Positions 17,654 to 28,177 of a stretch of DNA of 64,000 nucleotides are shown in pieces. The position numbers and the translations under genes were made by a program. The notes beneath the pieces were generated by a model. It saw only the letters and a program-made list of their open reading frames with translations, was not told where the DNA came from and ran no database searches. Each line of letters begins with the position of its first letter. The first letter of the stretch is position 1. The stretch comes from CAZOZZ01 sp965247425 (lineage in GTDB: Bacteria; Acidobacteriota; Terriglobia; 20CM-2-55-15): the NCBI GenBank assembly GCA_965247425.1, contig OZ252023.1, forward strand, positions 2,542,001-2,606,000, read 5' to 3'.

Positions 17654-19141
17654 ATGAAGGACGAGAGGAAGACAGGGACCGAACGAATCGCCGCACTGGA
17701 GAACCTTCGCAGCGATGACGACGGCTTGTCCCGGGAACGCGATGTGTCTTCGGTCAAGCGCAGACTGGCTGTAGAGCGGGTGCGCGCAGAGGCGATGGCC
17801 ATGCGCTCGAGCAAGGATCTGTTGAAGGTACTGGGTACGATGTTTGTGGAGATGTTGAGTCTGGGAATCGATGTCCTGGGCAACACGATCCGGTTCGTGG
17901 AAGAGGACGAGGATGGGTTTCACATTCGAAGGCGCTATTACGCTTTCCACAGCCCGAAGAAATTCGGCATTTCCTGGACTACTTCGCTCTTGTTCGAGCT
18001 GAATGATGATGTGGTCGTCCAGGAAATGAATATGCCCAGTTCAAGGGACCCGGCAGTCGTCGATTGCTGGCGTCGAGGAGAGGTGTTGTCTATAACGGTC
18101 GGCGGCGAGGACTGTGCGGCCAGGTTTGAGGCGGTGACCGCGCCCTGGGGGCTCGACCAGCCTTACCCGATACCGAGTAGAACCGAATGGCGCTTTGTCC
18201 ATGTGCCTTTCGAACATGGCACCGTCGGCTTTATTGTGCCCACATCAATCCCGGAACACCTGACAATCGTTCAGCAACTGACGGACGCCCTGTCGCTCGG
18301 CTACGTGCGCTACCTCGATTTCAGCCGACTGGAAGAACAGAACAAGACGCTCGAAGAGAACCTGCAGCTGCTCAAAGAGACCCAGAACCGAATGTTCATG
18401 CAGGAAAAGATGGCCTCGCTGGGTGATCTCGTGGCCGGTGTGGCACACGAGATGAACAGCCCTCTGGGGGCCATCGGCAGCATGCACGACACTCTGGTCC
18501 GAGCGCTGGACAAACTGAAACAGACGATCGAAACCATTTCCGCCGAATACAAGGACAATCAGACGATACAGTCCGTGTTCGAGGTAGTAGCCGACGCCAA
18601 CCGGGTGATTGCCAGTGGTACCGAACGAGTGAGCGCTGTTGTGGGCAGCTTACGGAGTTTCGCCCGCCTGGACGAGGCCGAGTTCCAGACGGTGGACATC
18701 CACGAGGGGATCGAGAGCGCCCTGACGCTGCTCGAAAACCAAATGGGTACCCGGGTTGCCGTGGTCAAGAGTTACGGTGATATCGAACCGGTCTATTGCG
18801 CTCCGGGACAGTTGAACCAGGTCTTCATGCATCTCCTCAAGAACGCACTCCAGGCCATCGAAGGCACAGGTGAGATAAGAATCAGCACCTCACAGGCAAA
18901 CGGCATCGTCCATGTCCGTATCACCGACACGGGCGTTGGGATTCCTCCCGAGCAGTTGGAACGCATCTTCGACTTCGACCTGAAGCACGCCGACGGACGG
19001 ATAAAGATGGGCTTTGGACTATCGTCCGATTTCAAAATTATCCAGGATCACCGTGGGGATATCCAGGTTGAGAGCGGGGTGGGAACCGGGACGGAAGTAA
19101 CAATCGACCTGCCAGTCAACGGGGTGCGGCCAAAAGCCTGA
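17654..19141 (+). CDS. Cytosolic sensor histidine kinase
   Basis: About 495 residues from ATG 17654 (GGGGA six bases upstream). An N-terminal GAF-like sensing region (to about 240) is followed by a coiled-coil linker, a dimerisation/phosphoacceptor segment with VAGVAHEMNSPLGAIGS (His in the H-box), and a HATPase domain with HLLKNALQAIEG (N-box), DTGVGIPPEQ (G1) and GFGLSS. No transmembrane segment is seen. No response regulator is adjacent; the next gene, on the opposite strand, is a decayed hybrid kinase. Confidence 0.9.
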   Translation: MKDERKTGTERIAALENLRSDDDGLSRERDVSSVKRRLAVERVRAEAMAMRSSKDLLKVLGTMFVEMLSLGIDVLGNTIRFVEEDEDGFHIRRRYYAFHSPKKFGISWTTSLLFELNDDVVVQEMNMPSSRDPAVVDCWRRGEVLSITVGGEDCAARFEAVTAPWGLDQPYPIPSRTEWRFVHVPFEHGTVGFIVPTSIPEHLTIVQQLTDALSLGYVRYLDFSRLEEQNKTLEENLQLLKETQNRMFMQEKMASLGDLVAGVAHEMNSPLGAIGSMHDTLVRALDKLKQTIETISAEYKDNQTIQSVFEVVADANRVIASGTERVSAVVGSLRSFARLDEAEFQTVDIHEGIESALTLLENQMGTRVAVVKSYGDIEPVYCAPGQLNQVFMHLLKNALQAIEGTGEIRISTSQANGIVHVRITDTGVGIPPEQLERIFDFDLKHADGRIKMGFGLSSDFKIIQDHRGDIQVESGVGTGTEVTIDLPVNGVRPKA

Positions 19142-19198
19142 TCCGAGGCTCCCCCGCGTCATTCTGCAACCCACAGCAGCCGGTGGTAAAGAGTCCAA

Positions 19199-22075
19199 TC
19201 AGTTCCTGCTGAGGGCGCGACGGACTTCTCTCAAAAGGGTTCCTGGAGCGAAGGGCTTTTCCAGTAGGGCGTCGCTTTCCGTCGAAGCATAAGGTCCGTC
19301 GTCGACGGTGTCGTCATAGCCGGACATGAATAGAACTTTAAGGCCTGGATTCACCTTTCGCAATTGTCGTGCCAACTCTCTGCCACTCATTCCCGGCATA
19401 ACGACATCGGTCAGCAGCAGATCGATCGACATCTTTCCTGTGTCGAAAAGGCTCTTGGCCTCGCGAGGCGAAGGGACATGAACGACGTCGTATCCATTTC
19501 TAGTCAAAATGTTCGCCGCCAGTTCCCGGAGTTCGCCATCGTCTTCAACCAGCAGGATCTTTCCGGTTCCATTGAGGTCCTTCTGGAATCCTTCATCCAC
19601 CCCGGGTCTGTCGCATAGCCGATCTGTCTGCGGCAGGTAGATCATGAAGATCGATCCCTCACCTGGCTTACTGTCGACTGTAGTCGCACCCCCGCTTTGC
19701 TTGACGATTCCGTAGACGGCCGGTAGCCCCAGACCGGTTCCCTTGCCTCGTTCCTTCGTTGTGAAGAAGGGCTCAAAGATGTGATCAAGCGTGTCCTGGC
19801 TCATCCCGGTTCCAGTATCGATGATCCTCAGGCCGACGTAACGGCCCGCCGGCACACCCTCCGTACCGGCCTGTTCGGGGTCGAGCGAACAATCTTTTGT
19901 TTCGATCTTGAGGCTGCCGCCGCACGGCATGGCGTCCCGCGCGTTCACCGCCAGGTTCACAATGACCTGTTCCAATTGAGCCGGGTCGGCACTGACATAT
20001 CCGGGGCCGATAGGGCCGTGACGAGATCGATGTCCTCTCCCAACGCCCTGCGCAGCACTTTGTACATTTCCGCAATAACCACGTTCAGGTCCAGGACACG
20101 CGGTTCAAAACGTTGTTTGCGGCTGAAGGCCAGCAACTGACGGGTCAGTGTTGCGCCACGCGCGGCCGCCCGTGACAGTGCCAGAGCACTTGTCTGGAGT
20201 GGGGATCCTGCCGGAAGCTCGTCGGAGATGATCGAGCCGTATCCTGTGATGATCGTAAGGATGTTGTTGAAGTCGTGAGCGACACCTCCCGCCAGCCGTC
20301 CGATGGTCCATCCGTTGCGCTTCATGGAATTGCCATTCCAGGCGCTTCCGTTCGGTCACATCCCGGACGACGGCCATGATCATCAGGTCTTCCCCGACCC
20401 GTGTCGGGCTGAGGCTGATTTCCACGGGAAACTCGGATCCGTCTTTCCGTTGGGCGCGGAGTTCCAACCCGTCTCCCATGGGACGCATTCGGGGATCGGC
20501 GCAATATGCGACCAGGCTGGCCCGGTGACTGTCCTGCCGGTCGCCGGGTACGAGCAACTCCACAGGCTGCCCAACCAGTTCCTCACTCTCATAACCAAAC
20601 ATCGTCCTGGTCTGAGCATTGACCAGGAGGATGCGGCCTTCCCGATCGGTAACGACGATCCCATCCTGCGCCGATTCCAAGAGTGCGAGAAGCTGCTCCT
20701 CGCTTGCCTCCAGCTTGGCGTTCACCATTCGGATGTTTTCTTCGGCTCGTTTGCGCTCGGTGATGTCCTCCAGCAGTGCGAGCCCGTACAGGATGCGACC
20801 GTCATCGTCCCGAATGCTGGTCGCCCTGAGGTTTCCCCAGATCACTTCGCCGTTCTTCCTAATGTAACGTTTTTCCGTCTGGTAAGCGGAACGGCCTTCG
20901 GCAAACATCTGGTCCGTCAAGCGGAAATTTTCCTCGACGTCGTCCGGATGTGTGATTTCGGAGAAGGTCAGCGCCTTCAGTTCCTGCTCGGTGTATCCGA
21001 GCATCGTGCAATAGGCGGGGTTCGTCTTAGCCAACTGGTAGTCCGGCCCAACGATGGCGAGGCCGACCTGGCTTTGCTCGAAGAGCGTCCAGAATCGTTG
21101 GTCCAAGACGGATTTTTCGAAGGCTTCTCTTTTCAGTTCTTCAGTAGCCCGATGAAGCTCCGCGGTGCGTTCCCCGACCCGGCTTTCCAGTTCGATGTTC
21201 GATCGCTCCACATCCTTCTTGGCTAGCCTCAACTCGGTTGTCACCGCGGCCGCCATCAATGAGAAGACCACCTCGATTCCCAGGAATGTCTGCAGGCTCA
21301 GCACCTCCGGGCCGACCAATTCATCGACCAGAGCGAACGGGCCTCTGCCCTCGATCGTGTTCCACGCTGCCACAACGGAAATAAGGACGGCGCCGGATGT
21401 CGCTCCAAGGATTCCGAACCGAAATGCCGCCCAAAGGAGGAAGGGGAAAGTCAGGTATGAAAACTGCCCGGGGGAAAGGGCGCTTCCCGGCACCACTGCG
21501 AACACGTGATCGGCGACGGCGATTAAGAGGAGAGTCAACGCCGTCATCTCGATCACGGCGGCCCGACTCACGCCGAGGACCTTGCGGTGCGTGGGGATGG
21601 CCCACGCGATGATCGCTGGAACGACAAGTAGAATTGCGAAGCCGTCCCCGATCCACCAACTGAGCCATCCGGTCCAGAAGGGTGTCCCGTAGTAAAAAGA
21701 ACGCGCCGCCCCCGCGGCGAAACCCGTAGCGCCCGTCACGAATGCCGTTATCACGACGAACCAGATTACCTCTCGACTCGTGGTCAGGCTGATGGTGCTC
21801 TCGAGTGCTCGGGTAAGAAGCCACGCCAGCGACCAGACTTGCGCCAGGTTGACAACCGTAAAAGCGGCCGTCTGCACCGCCGGCACGCCGTGAAACAGAT
21901 ATGCGGAAACGTAGGCCAGAGAGAAAACCACCATTACTCCCGGCCACAATCGCTTTGGGCTGAGCAGTGTGGCGGCGGCGGTTATGCCGATCGCGGGCCA
22001 TAGAGCTGAAACCTGCCCCTCGACGAAGAATCCAAAGGCCAGTTGGATGGCGACGAATGTACCGCCAAAGAGCAA
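19199..22075 (-). pseudogene. MASE1-PAS-PAS hybrid histidine kinase with two frameshifts
   Basis: Read together, three frames give one protein. It has a MASE1 eight-helix membrane sensor, a coiled coil, two PAS/PAC domains (DITERKRAEENIR, DVTERKRLEWQ), a HisKA segment GRLAGGVAHDFNNIL, a HATPase with LAVNARDAMP, FTTKERGKGTGLGL, and a receiver ILLVEDDGE ending LLTDVVMPGMSG. The frame breaks near 20305 (after HEAQRMD) and near 20003 (before AQLEQVIVNLAVN). Either the gene is decaying or the assembly has indels. No good ATG is found; the upstream limit uses a TTG at 22075. Confidence 0.8.
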
Positions 22076-22814
22076 AAGCGTGTGTCGAAGAGAAGGAAAT
22101 CTGCCTGAGATCGAAGTGAGGATCGGGATCGAGTGAGCAGACCGGTGGTTTCAGATGCTACCGCCGCTCCTTGCGTTGTCTAGGGGCACGTTCCTGGCCT
22201 CAGTAAGATCAATTCCTGATTATCCTACAAAAACGCCCCGGATTAATAAACCCATATCGCTCCATCTGTATAGGCCACAATGAGTATCCTCCCATCCTAG
22301 GAGCCTCCGGCCGAATATCAGGGATCGACTTGCGAACGTTGGGCGTGTGGCTGCGGTAGTGTCGGCCTGGGGGCAGCCAGAAGAGTCGGTATTCCCCTCG
22401 ATCATCGGTGATTATGGACTGGACGTCGGCGAAGGAGCGATTCCCGCATCGGTAGGAAAGCTTACCAGGCAGGGGATCGAGGAACTACAGCGAGAAAATT
22501 GGGAGCGAATAAGTCGGGACCTCCGAGCTTCTCGCGATCGTTGACACCACGATCCACCCAGCGACCCCGCGGCTTGAGTGGTGCCGTGTCCAACGTTTAC
22601 CACGTCGTAGTGGCCGAACTGCTTGCCAGCTTGCATCGTTCAGGTGTCTCTTGGAGCGAACCGTGAAAAACTTTTTAAAGAAAATATGTAAAGGAGGGAA
22701 TCGGCGTCAATCAATCAGTTGCTTCACTTGCCTCACCTTTCGCCTGTGATGTGTAGGTCCCAATGTAGTTGTAGCCACTTGCTCGATGACTGGCAACTTA
22801 CTGAAACAACTAAA
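22076..22814. other. Gene-poor gap; possible gene remnant at 22347-22544
   Basis: Between the hybrid kinase and tRNA-Val about 740 bases lack a clear gene. A plus-strand frame at 22347-22544 would encode 65 residues ending with a charged helix (RENWERISRDLRASRDR), resembling the end of a real protein but without a ribosome site or recognised family. The 22670-22800 stretch is AT-richer. Confidence 0.3.
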
Positions 22815-22887
22815 TGGGCGGTACAAGGCTCGAACTTGTGACCTTTCGGGTGTAAACCGAATGCTCTTCCAACTGAGCTAACCGCCC
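22815..22887 (-). tRNA. tRNA-Val (UAC)
   Basis: A complete 73-base cloverleaf reads on the minus strand from GGGCGGTTAGCTC to the matching acceptor ACCGCCC plus A. The anticodon loop TTTACAC gives UAC, and the T-arm GTTCGAGC is intact. The 3' CCA is not encoded. Confidence 0.95.
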
Positions 22888-23055
22888 TTGTTGTTCGATG
22901 GTATTGGGCTTACTGGATGGAACGCAAGGGCGTACTCTGCGATTCTTCATCAATTGCGAGCCTTCCCGATCCACTTTACCCGACTTGGCCGCATCGCCGC
23001 GGCTGAGCGAGGCGACCAGTCGCCGAGGCGTTAGGGCCGACTCGGGCCCCTACCG

Positions 23056-24150
23056 TCAGGGCTGGGCTATTCCGGACGCCGCGTCGATTGGTGCGACCAC
23101 AAATCGTTCGACCAGGTCGTACACACGTCCGAGGTGGCCCCGGCGGCCGCGGCCGCTGTTGATTGAAGACGTCGTCACAACGACCAGCTCGAGATCCGGG
23201 ATCAGAAAGATGAACTGCCCGCCGTACCCCCAGGCGTAAAAGGTCTGATGCCCGCCCAGTTGGCGGATCCACCAGCCATAGCCGTAGAACCTGTTCCGGT
23301 CCCGTGTGGATCGAGTTCGGGGAGTGAGCGAAGCGGCGACCCAGCTCTCCGGTACGATCTGATGACCGTTGGCACGGCCGCCGTTGAGGTACATTTCACC
23401 GAAAGCCAGCATCTGTTTCGGCGTCAACTCCATGTCGTTGCCGCCGAAGTACAGGCCTTGAGGATCCCGCGGCCAGCGTGCCAGGCTGAAACCCAGCGGT
23501 TTCGCCAATGCCTCCTGGGCAAACTGCCAGGTGCTCGTGCCGCTCTGGCTGGTCAGGATTGCCGACAGGAGATGGGTGTTCCCGGTGCTGTAATCCATTC
23601 GCGTACCGGGCTGCCGGAGCAGCGGACGGTCCAGGGCGTATTGCACCCAGTTCCGGCTCCCGACCCAGGCCCCGTAGTAACGATTGCTCGTCGTCTGCAA
23701 TCCCGACCGCATGGTCAACAGGTCTTCGATGGTGATCTCGCGCTTCGGCAAATCATCTGCGCTTCCGAGAAGGTCGGAGAAGAAGGACCCAATGGGTTGC
23801 CTGACGTTCTCGATCACGCCGCGGTCGATGGCGATGCCGACAAGCGCGGACATGATGCTCTTGGACGCGGACTTGATGTTGGCCACCCGCGTCGGGCCCC
23901 GTCCGTTGTAGTAGCGCTCCAGAACCAGATCTCCCTGCCACGCGACAAGAAGACTGTACAGGCGCGGAAGGTTCCCGGCGGCCGCCTCGGCTGCGTCAAA
24001 CGTGACCTCGGCCGGTCGAGGAACCGGAATGGGTTCCGCCGCCGGCGCTGGCCGCGCGTCGTCGAATCCACCCTGGGCGGAGCAAGACGAGCAGGCGAAC
24101 AGCCCGAACAGAAGCAGTAGAAACGACCTGGTGATGGGTTTCATTCGCAT
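23056..24150 (-). CDS. Serine hydrolase, beta-lactamase class C/esterase-like lipoprotein
   Basis: The 364-residue product has an export signal with a likely lipobox (LFACSSC). The active-site motif SASK (Ser-x-x-Lys of class C beta-lactamases and penicillin-binding proteins) sits near residue 95, DYSTGN provides the Tyr motif, and GYGGQF late in the chain occupies the HxG-like position. Family roles include esterase, D-amino acid amidase and penicillin resistance; which applies cannot be told. Confidence 0.88.
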   Translation of the reverse strand: MRMKPITRSFLLLLFGLFACSSCSAQGGFDDARPAPAAEPIPVPRPAEVTFDAAEAAAGNLPRLYSLLVAWQGDLVLERYYNGRGPTRVANIKSASKSIMSALVGIAIDRGVIENVRQPIGSFFSDLLGSADDLPKREITIEDLLTMRSGLQTTSNRYYGAWVGSRNWVQYALDRPLLRQPGTRMDYSTGNTHLLSAILTSQSGTSTWQFAQEALAKPLGFSLARWPRDPQGLYFGGNDMELTPKQMLAFGEMYLNGGRANGHQIVPESWVAASLTPRTRSTRDRNRFYGYGWWIRQLGGHQTFYAWGYGGQFIFLIPDLELVVVTTSSINSGRGRRGHLGRVYDLVERFVVAPIDAASGIAQP

Positions 24151-24188
24151 AGAAGACTAGTTAAAACACGCCAGCTTGTCGATAGCTG

Positions 24189-25312
24189 CTAGCGAACAAT
24201 CAGGCCCAGGGGCTGTCCCGCTTGAGAGAAGAAGCTCAAGGTCCCCGAGGACGATGCGCCTCCCACGCCGCTGAACAGGATGAACTGTGTGTTCCATCCT
24301 CCGGTGTCGGCCAGGTGCGGGAACAATAGTTCCGCCATGTTCGTTGCCCCCGCCTCGTTGGTCGGCGGCGTTGTCGTGATCAAAAAGTCGCCCCGCTCGT
24401 TTGTCCGCGCTCTCAAGCCGACGACGGCCACAAGGGGTCGCCGTCGACGTAATCCGCAGGACCCCCTGAAAGGGAGTTGTCAACGTCGGGAACAGTTTGT
24501 CCACGAAAGTTGCAATCTGTCCGGAAGGAGGAACAGACGCGGACGCCGTCAGCCCGGTCGATGTGCCATCCAGCGTTGAGAGTTCGAAGACAGCCGTGGT
24601 CGAAGTTGACGACGTGTTGGCAATCGCCATGCCGGACCGAAGTGAGCCAGCGGCTCCCGGCGTCCCGGACACTTCCGCATCATGCGAAACGCCGAACTGG
24701 TTGGCAGCGCCGGTACGCCCGCCTCCGCAACGGTACTCCTCCGGTGGCAAGCGAAAAGATGCCGAGCCCGGACGGTGTTCCGGTTCCCGCGTCCGTTGTC
24801 CGGTACATCCCGTCCCCAGGTTCGGGCTCATGCCAGCCACCCGTTCCGACCAGCCCCAGGTTGGGATCGAGCGGCGAAAAGGCGATCCAGGACACCTGGA
24901 TCTCCGGGGAGCCCGGAGACGGAATCACCATCTCCCAGGTATCTCCAACATCTCTCGAGCGAAACAAACCGGCACTCGAGCAGGCAAAGAACAGGCTGTT
25001 GTCGGTCGGATGCGCCACCAGTTCCTCCACAACGAACACGTCCAGCTTGAGTTCGGGTCGGGCAAACCCCGCGCTGTTGACGTGGCGCCAGGTGAGCCCG
25101 CCGTCGGTACTCTTGTCAATCCCTCCAACGTCCTGGCCAAGCAGGATGATGTTCGGATCGGTGTTGTGGAAGGCGGCGGCGAAAACTCCGCCGCCGCCGC
25201 CCGGGCCCAGGCTGGCGACATTAGTCAGGGATCCTGTTTGAGCACCCACGTGGCTGGCCACCGACGAGAGGACCAACAGGAGAAAGATCCGATGGTGGAC
25301 AAGTGATTGCAC
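24189..25312 (-). pseudogene. Secreted BNR/VPS10-like repeat protein, truncated and frameshifted
   Basis: The N-terminal frame (from a GTG near 25312) has a signal peptide and BNR-type segments such as GIDKSTDGGLTW and GLFRSRDVGDTW. The frame then shifts near 24740 and again near 24430. The second and third frames encode one C-terminal domain (SGMAIANTSSTST to FILFSGVGGASSSGTLSFF) of a type I associate with Acidobacteriota surface proteins. The beta-propeller is far shorter than normal, so a large internal deletion is likely. Confidence 0.65.
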
Positions 25313-25714
25313 TGAGCCAACCCCTTCTGAATCTCGCAGGCGACTGGGAACTGAGACCCGTAGCGAGGTCGCCTTCGGCGGTGAGCCCGTCTTTCGCCAC
25401 GGACTAAGGAGCAAAGATGCCGGAAACTGTCTGGAGATTCAAGTTGCTCCGTCACAAATGTGGACAATCGAGCGAAGGGTGCAGATGTGGCGGAAGATGG
25501 CGGTCAGACAAACGAAGCCGGAACGCGGAGGAGCTTCGGGCTCGCCCCAGCGCAATCCGGCCTGATCGATTTCGTGCTGGTTCGTCCTAAGGGTCCGCTC
25601 AACAATAACTTCACAGAATTGGCGCCCAGATTTACGTCAGATTCGGTCGCGACCGATTGAGCAGACCGGAGGAATAGCCCCGCTATTTCGAGGATCTGCG
25701 ATTGAGGAGCGGCC

Positions 25715-25852
25715 GAAGATGGCGCGAAGGTCCCGCGAAGATGGCGCGAAGGTCCCGCGAAGATGGCGCGAAGGTCCCGCGAAGATGGCGCGAAGGTCCC
25801 GCGAAGATGGCGCGAAGGCCCGCGAAGATGGCGCGAAGGCCCGCGAAGATGG
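25715..25852. repeat. 22-bp minisatellite, about 6.4 copies
   Basis: Four units of 22 bases (GAAGATGGCGCGAAGGTCCC plus GC) are followed by two units of 21 that lack one T, and a partial unit. All copies are otherwise the same, so expansion is recent. Spacers are absent, which rules out CRISPR. The flanking 25313-25714 gap shows no clear gene. Confidence 0.9.
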
Positions 25853-25886
25853 GATGCCAAAATGTGAAGTTATTGTTGAGCGGATC

Positions 25887-26708
25887 CTAAGGGTACAGAA
25901 CGGCCGGTTCACCCCGAGCAAGAACTTCCTGGCGGGATCGTTCCAGTATGCGATCTCGACGCTTGAGCACGCCCTTGATCTGTACGGACGAGAGATACTT
26001 CCCGACTCTATTGGAGATTTGGTCGGCATCAAGCTCGGAGATCGCTTCGAGGAGTGAAGTTGAAAACCGCATCAACTTGTCCGGATTACGCAACTCACCA
26101 GTCCAGCGGAACGAGCGCGAATGGTCAATCAGCGCGATCTCCCACGCATTTGTGATGAGCAGGTTGTTGAGGTGACGATCCGTGTTGTCGATCAGGTTGT
26201 CGAAGAGAACATAATCGGATGTCATCCGACTCCACCCGAGAGGGTTCGGCGGCGTGACCCTGTCGGTCAGTCGATCGGCTTCGGACATGAGGACGTCCAC
26301 CCACAGTTGCAGCGAACCCCTTTTCCCATCGACCACCCGTTCCACCGTCGCAGGCACCATTCCGAGACCGAGCAGCTTGTCGATTTCATAGGCCGCTATT
26401 TCGGTCTTGTAACTGTCCTGGAAACCGAATTCCCAGCGTTGACCGACAGCGTGTGCTCCGGGTTCAAACCGGTCGATGTCCTTGAAAACCGCGTGTCGGA
26501 TGACTCCATCCAGCTCCAGGGTGACCTTGAGAGGCTTCGTGATGCCGCGTCCGATTTCCTTGATCTCGACGACCTCGGCAAACTGAAGGAAATGTTCTAT
26601 TTCCTCGCCCTGATAGGGAGAGGTCCGGTCACGGGCCTGAAGAGCCGGCACCGCCCCAATCGACAGCACCAGTATCGCAACGATAGAGCGTATTCGTAAG
26701 CCTTGCAT
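25887..26708 (-). CDS. Exported kinase-like protein (HipA/FAM20-like catalytic core)
   Basis: From ATG 26708 the 273-residue product has a signal peptide (IRSIVAILVLSIGAVPALQA). A glycine loop GRGITKPLK, Lys76 in HAVFKD, Glu in KTEIAAYEID, the catalytic loop NLIDNTDRHLNN (Asp167) and a metal-binding Asp185 in ALIDHSRSF follow the order of HipA/FAM20C-type atypical kinases. Export to the periplasm would parallel FAM20C, which works in the secretory path. Target unknown; it could also be an inactive homologue. Minisatellite sequence lies just past its 3' end. Confidence 0.65.
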   Translation of the reverse strand: MQGLRIRSIVAILVLSIGAVPALQARDRTSPYQGEEIEHFLQFAEVVEIKEIGRGITKPLKVTLELDGVIRHAVFKDIDRFEPGAHAVGQRWEFGFQDSYKTEIAAYEIDKLLGLGMVPATVERVVDGKRGSLQLWVDVLMSEADRLTDRVTPPNPLGWSRMTSDYVLFDNLIDNTDRHLNNLLITNAWEIALIDHSRSFRWTGELRNPDKLMRFSTSLLEAISELDADQISNRVGKYLSSVQIKGVLKRRDRILERSRQEVLARGEPAVLYP

Positions 26709-26790
26709 ATCTACTAGACGGAGAGTCCGGTCCAAATGTTACCCGTCGCGTCACATTATTCGAATCACAGGCCGAATTCAGCCATCCATC

Positions 26791-27288
26791 TCAGCCGTCC
26801 AGGCAACTGCCCATGATCATCACGCTGACCTCCCGGGGGCGCTTCCCGTCCAGTTCGACCAGAAAGATCCTCTGCCACTGGCCTAAATCGAGGGCACCGC
26901 CGACAACGTTCACTGTTTTGGACGCGCCGAGCACCATGGCGCGACAATGAGAGTGGCCGTTCGGACTCTCGTCAGGCCCCAGATTGACGGTACGAATCGC
27001 CATGTCGTTATGACTGTATTTCCCGTTGGCGGGCGCGAGGCCCTCGAGCAAGACTTCGGCATCTCGAAGCAGCAGCGGTTCGTTTTCGTTCACGACGATC
27101 GCCGTTGTCGTGTGCCGGGTCTGAACATTCACCCACCCCATCCGGACGCTCGAATCGAGAACCGCCTCGATCACTCGATCGGTGATGTCGACGAACTCAG
27201 GGCTCCGTTCTGGATGGACGGTGAATGAATCGTGATGAACAGTGAAGGTCGATTCAACCTTCGCGATGTCGAGCAGGGCTTCGGCCAT
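26791..27288 (-). CDS. yjbQ: YjbQ/UPF0047 family protein
   Basis: The 165-residue product carries the family signature: RHTTTAIVVNENEP, HNDMAIRTVNLGPDESPNGHSHCRAM with the clustered His residues, and LGQWQRIFLVELDGKRPREV near the end. UPF0047 proteins bind metal and complement thiamin phosphate synthase weakly; their true role is unsettled. Length is slightly above the usual 130-140 because of an N-terminal extension. Confidence 0.92.
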   Translation of the reverse strand: MAEALLDIAKVESTFTVHHDSFTVHPERSPEFVDITDRVIEAVLDSSVRMGWVNVQTRHTTTAIVVNENEPLLLRDAEVLLEGLAPANGKYSHNDMAIRTVNLGPDESPNGHSHCRAMVLGASKTVNVVGGALDLGQWQRIFLVELDGKRPREVSVMIMGSCLDG

Positions 27289-27518
27289 GAAGTTCCTCCA
27301 TTAATTGAGCGGGGGTACCGTCCCGCGCTTCACCCTCTTCGAAAGAGCTCCGACGCCGGGAAGGAAGCCAGAGACACTCTGACACACCGACAAGTACTTT
27401 GCAATATAAAGTAACTGAGAATTAAATCATTGAAAGGCTGTGCCGATCTGAAAGAGTCAGGTCGGTTCGCGGTCGGAAGCCACGCTTCGATGTGTCTCGG
27501 TGATGGATTCCGAAGAAA

Positions 27519-27833
27519 CTACCAGCGCGGCTCGTCCCTGCGGTACCCGCCGCCACCACCACCACCACCACCGCCGCCGCGGTCCTGACGCGGGCGCGCC
27601 TCGTTGACTGTCAATTGGCGGCCGTCGAGCTCATACTCGTTGAATTTTTCGATAGCCTTATCGGCCTCGTCGTCCGAGGCCATCTCTACAAATCCAAATC
27701 CGCGGGCGCGCCCCGTGTCCCGGTCCGTGATTATTCGAGCCGAGTCCACGGCCCCGACCTGACTGAACAATTCTTCAAGATCGGATTCGGTCACACTGTA
27801 GGGAAGGTTTCCAACGTACAGCTTCTTACTCAT
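27519..27833 (-). CDS. RNA-binding protein, RRM domain with Gly-rich tail
   Basis: From ATG 27833 (GAGGAG six bases upstream) the product is 104 residues. One RRM spans residues 3-80 with RNP2 KLYVGNLPY and RNP1 ARGFGFVEM, followed by a tail of eleven glycines and RRDEPRW. This is the bacterial Rbp/cold-shock-like RRM family that binds RNA, often induced by cold. The long upstream leader may be regulatory. Confidence 0.93.
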   Translation of the reverse strand: MSKKLYVGNLPYSVTESDLEELFSQVGAVDSARIITDRDTGRARGFGFVEMASDDEADKAIEKFNEYELDGRQLTVNEARPRQDRGGGGGGGGGGGYRRDEPRW

Positions 27834-28177
27834 ACACAACTCCTCGCGCCGCTTCCTGTGGGTAGGATGCTTTCAGACCGAGCGTCGGGGGAAAGAAGTT
27901 AAGGACAGCCTAGGGTCCTGCATTCTCGCGGCTCATGATCGGAATCCCGACTCGGTCAGACTGGAAGCATGTCTCCTCAAAAACGCTCCGAGATTATCAG
28001 ATTCAGATAGGCGACACAATTAATTTGCAGGCGGTCCCGACCGGATTCCGCAGGTTCGCGGCCCGGTGGAAATCCTTCTCCGGCGAGAAAATGTTGAAAC
28101 CTTATTGGGGTTGGCTGCGTATTAATGATGACAGCTTTCGGAGAATCGTGAAGAAACCGATGAAAAGGAGGACTGCT

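Noticed and set aside
23248..24120. 290-codon plus-strand open frame opposite the serine hydrolase
   Set aside because: Antisense of a gene with catalytic motifs and a signal peptide; no ribosome site.
25715..25852. Possible CRISPR array
   Set aside because: Units are head-to-tail with no spacers, and no cas gene is near; it is a minisatellite.
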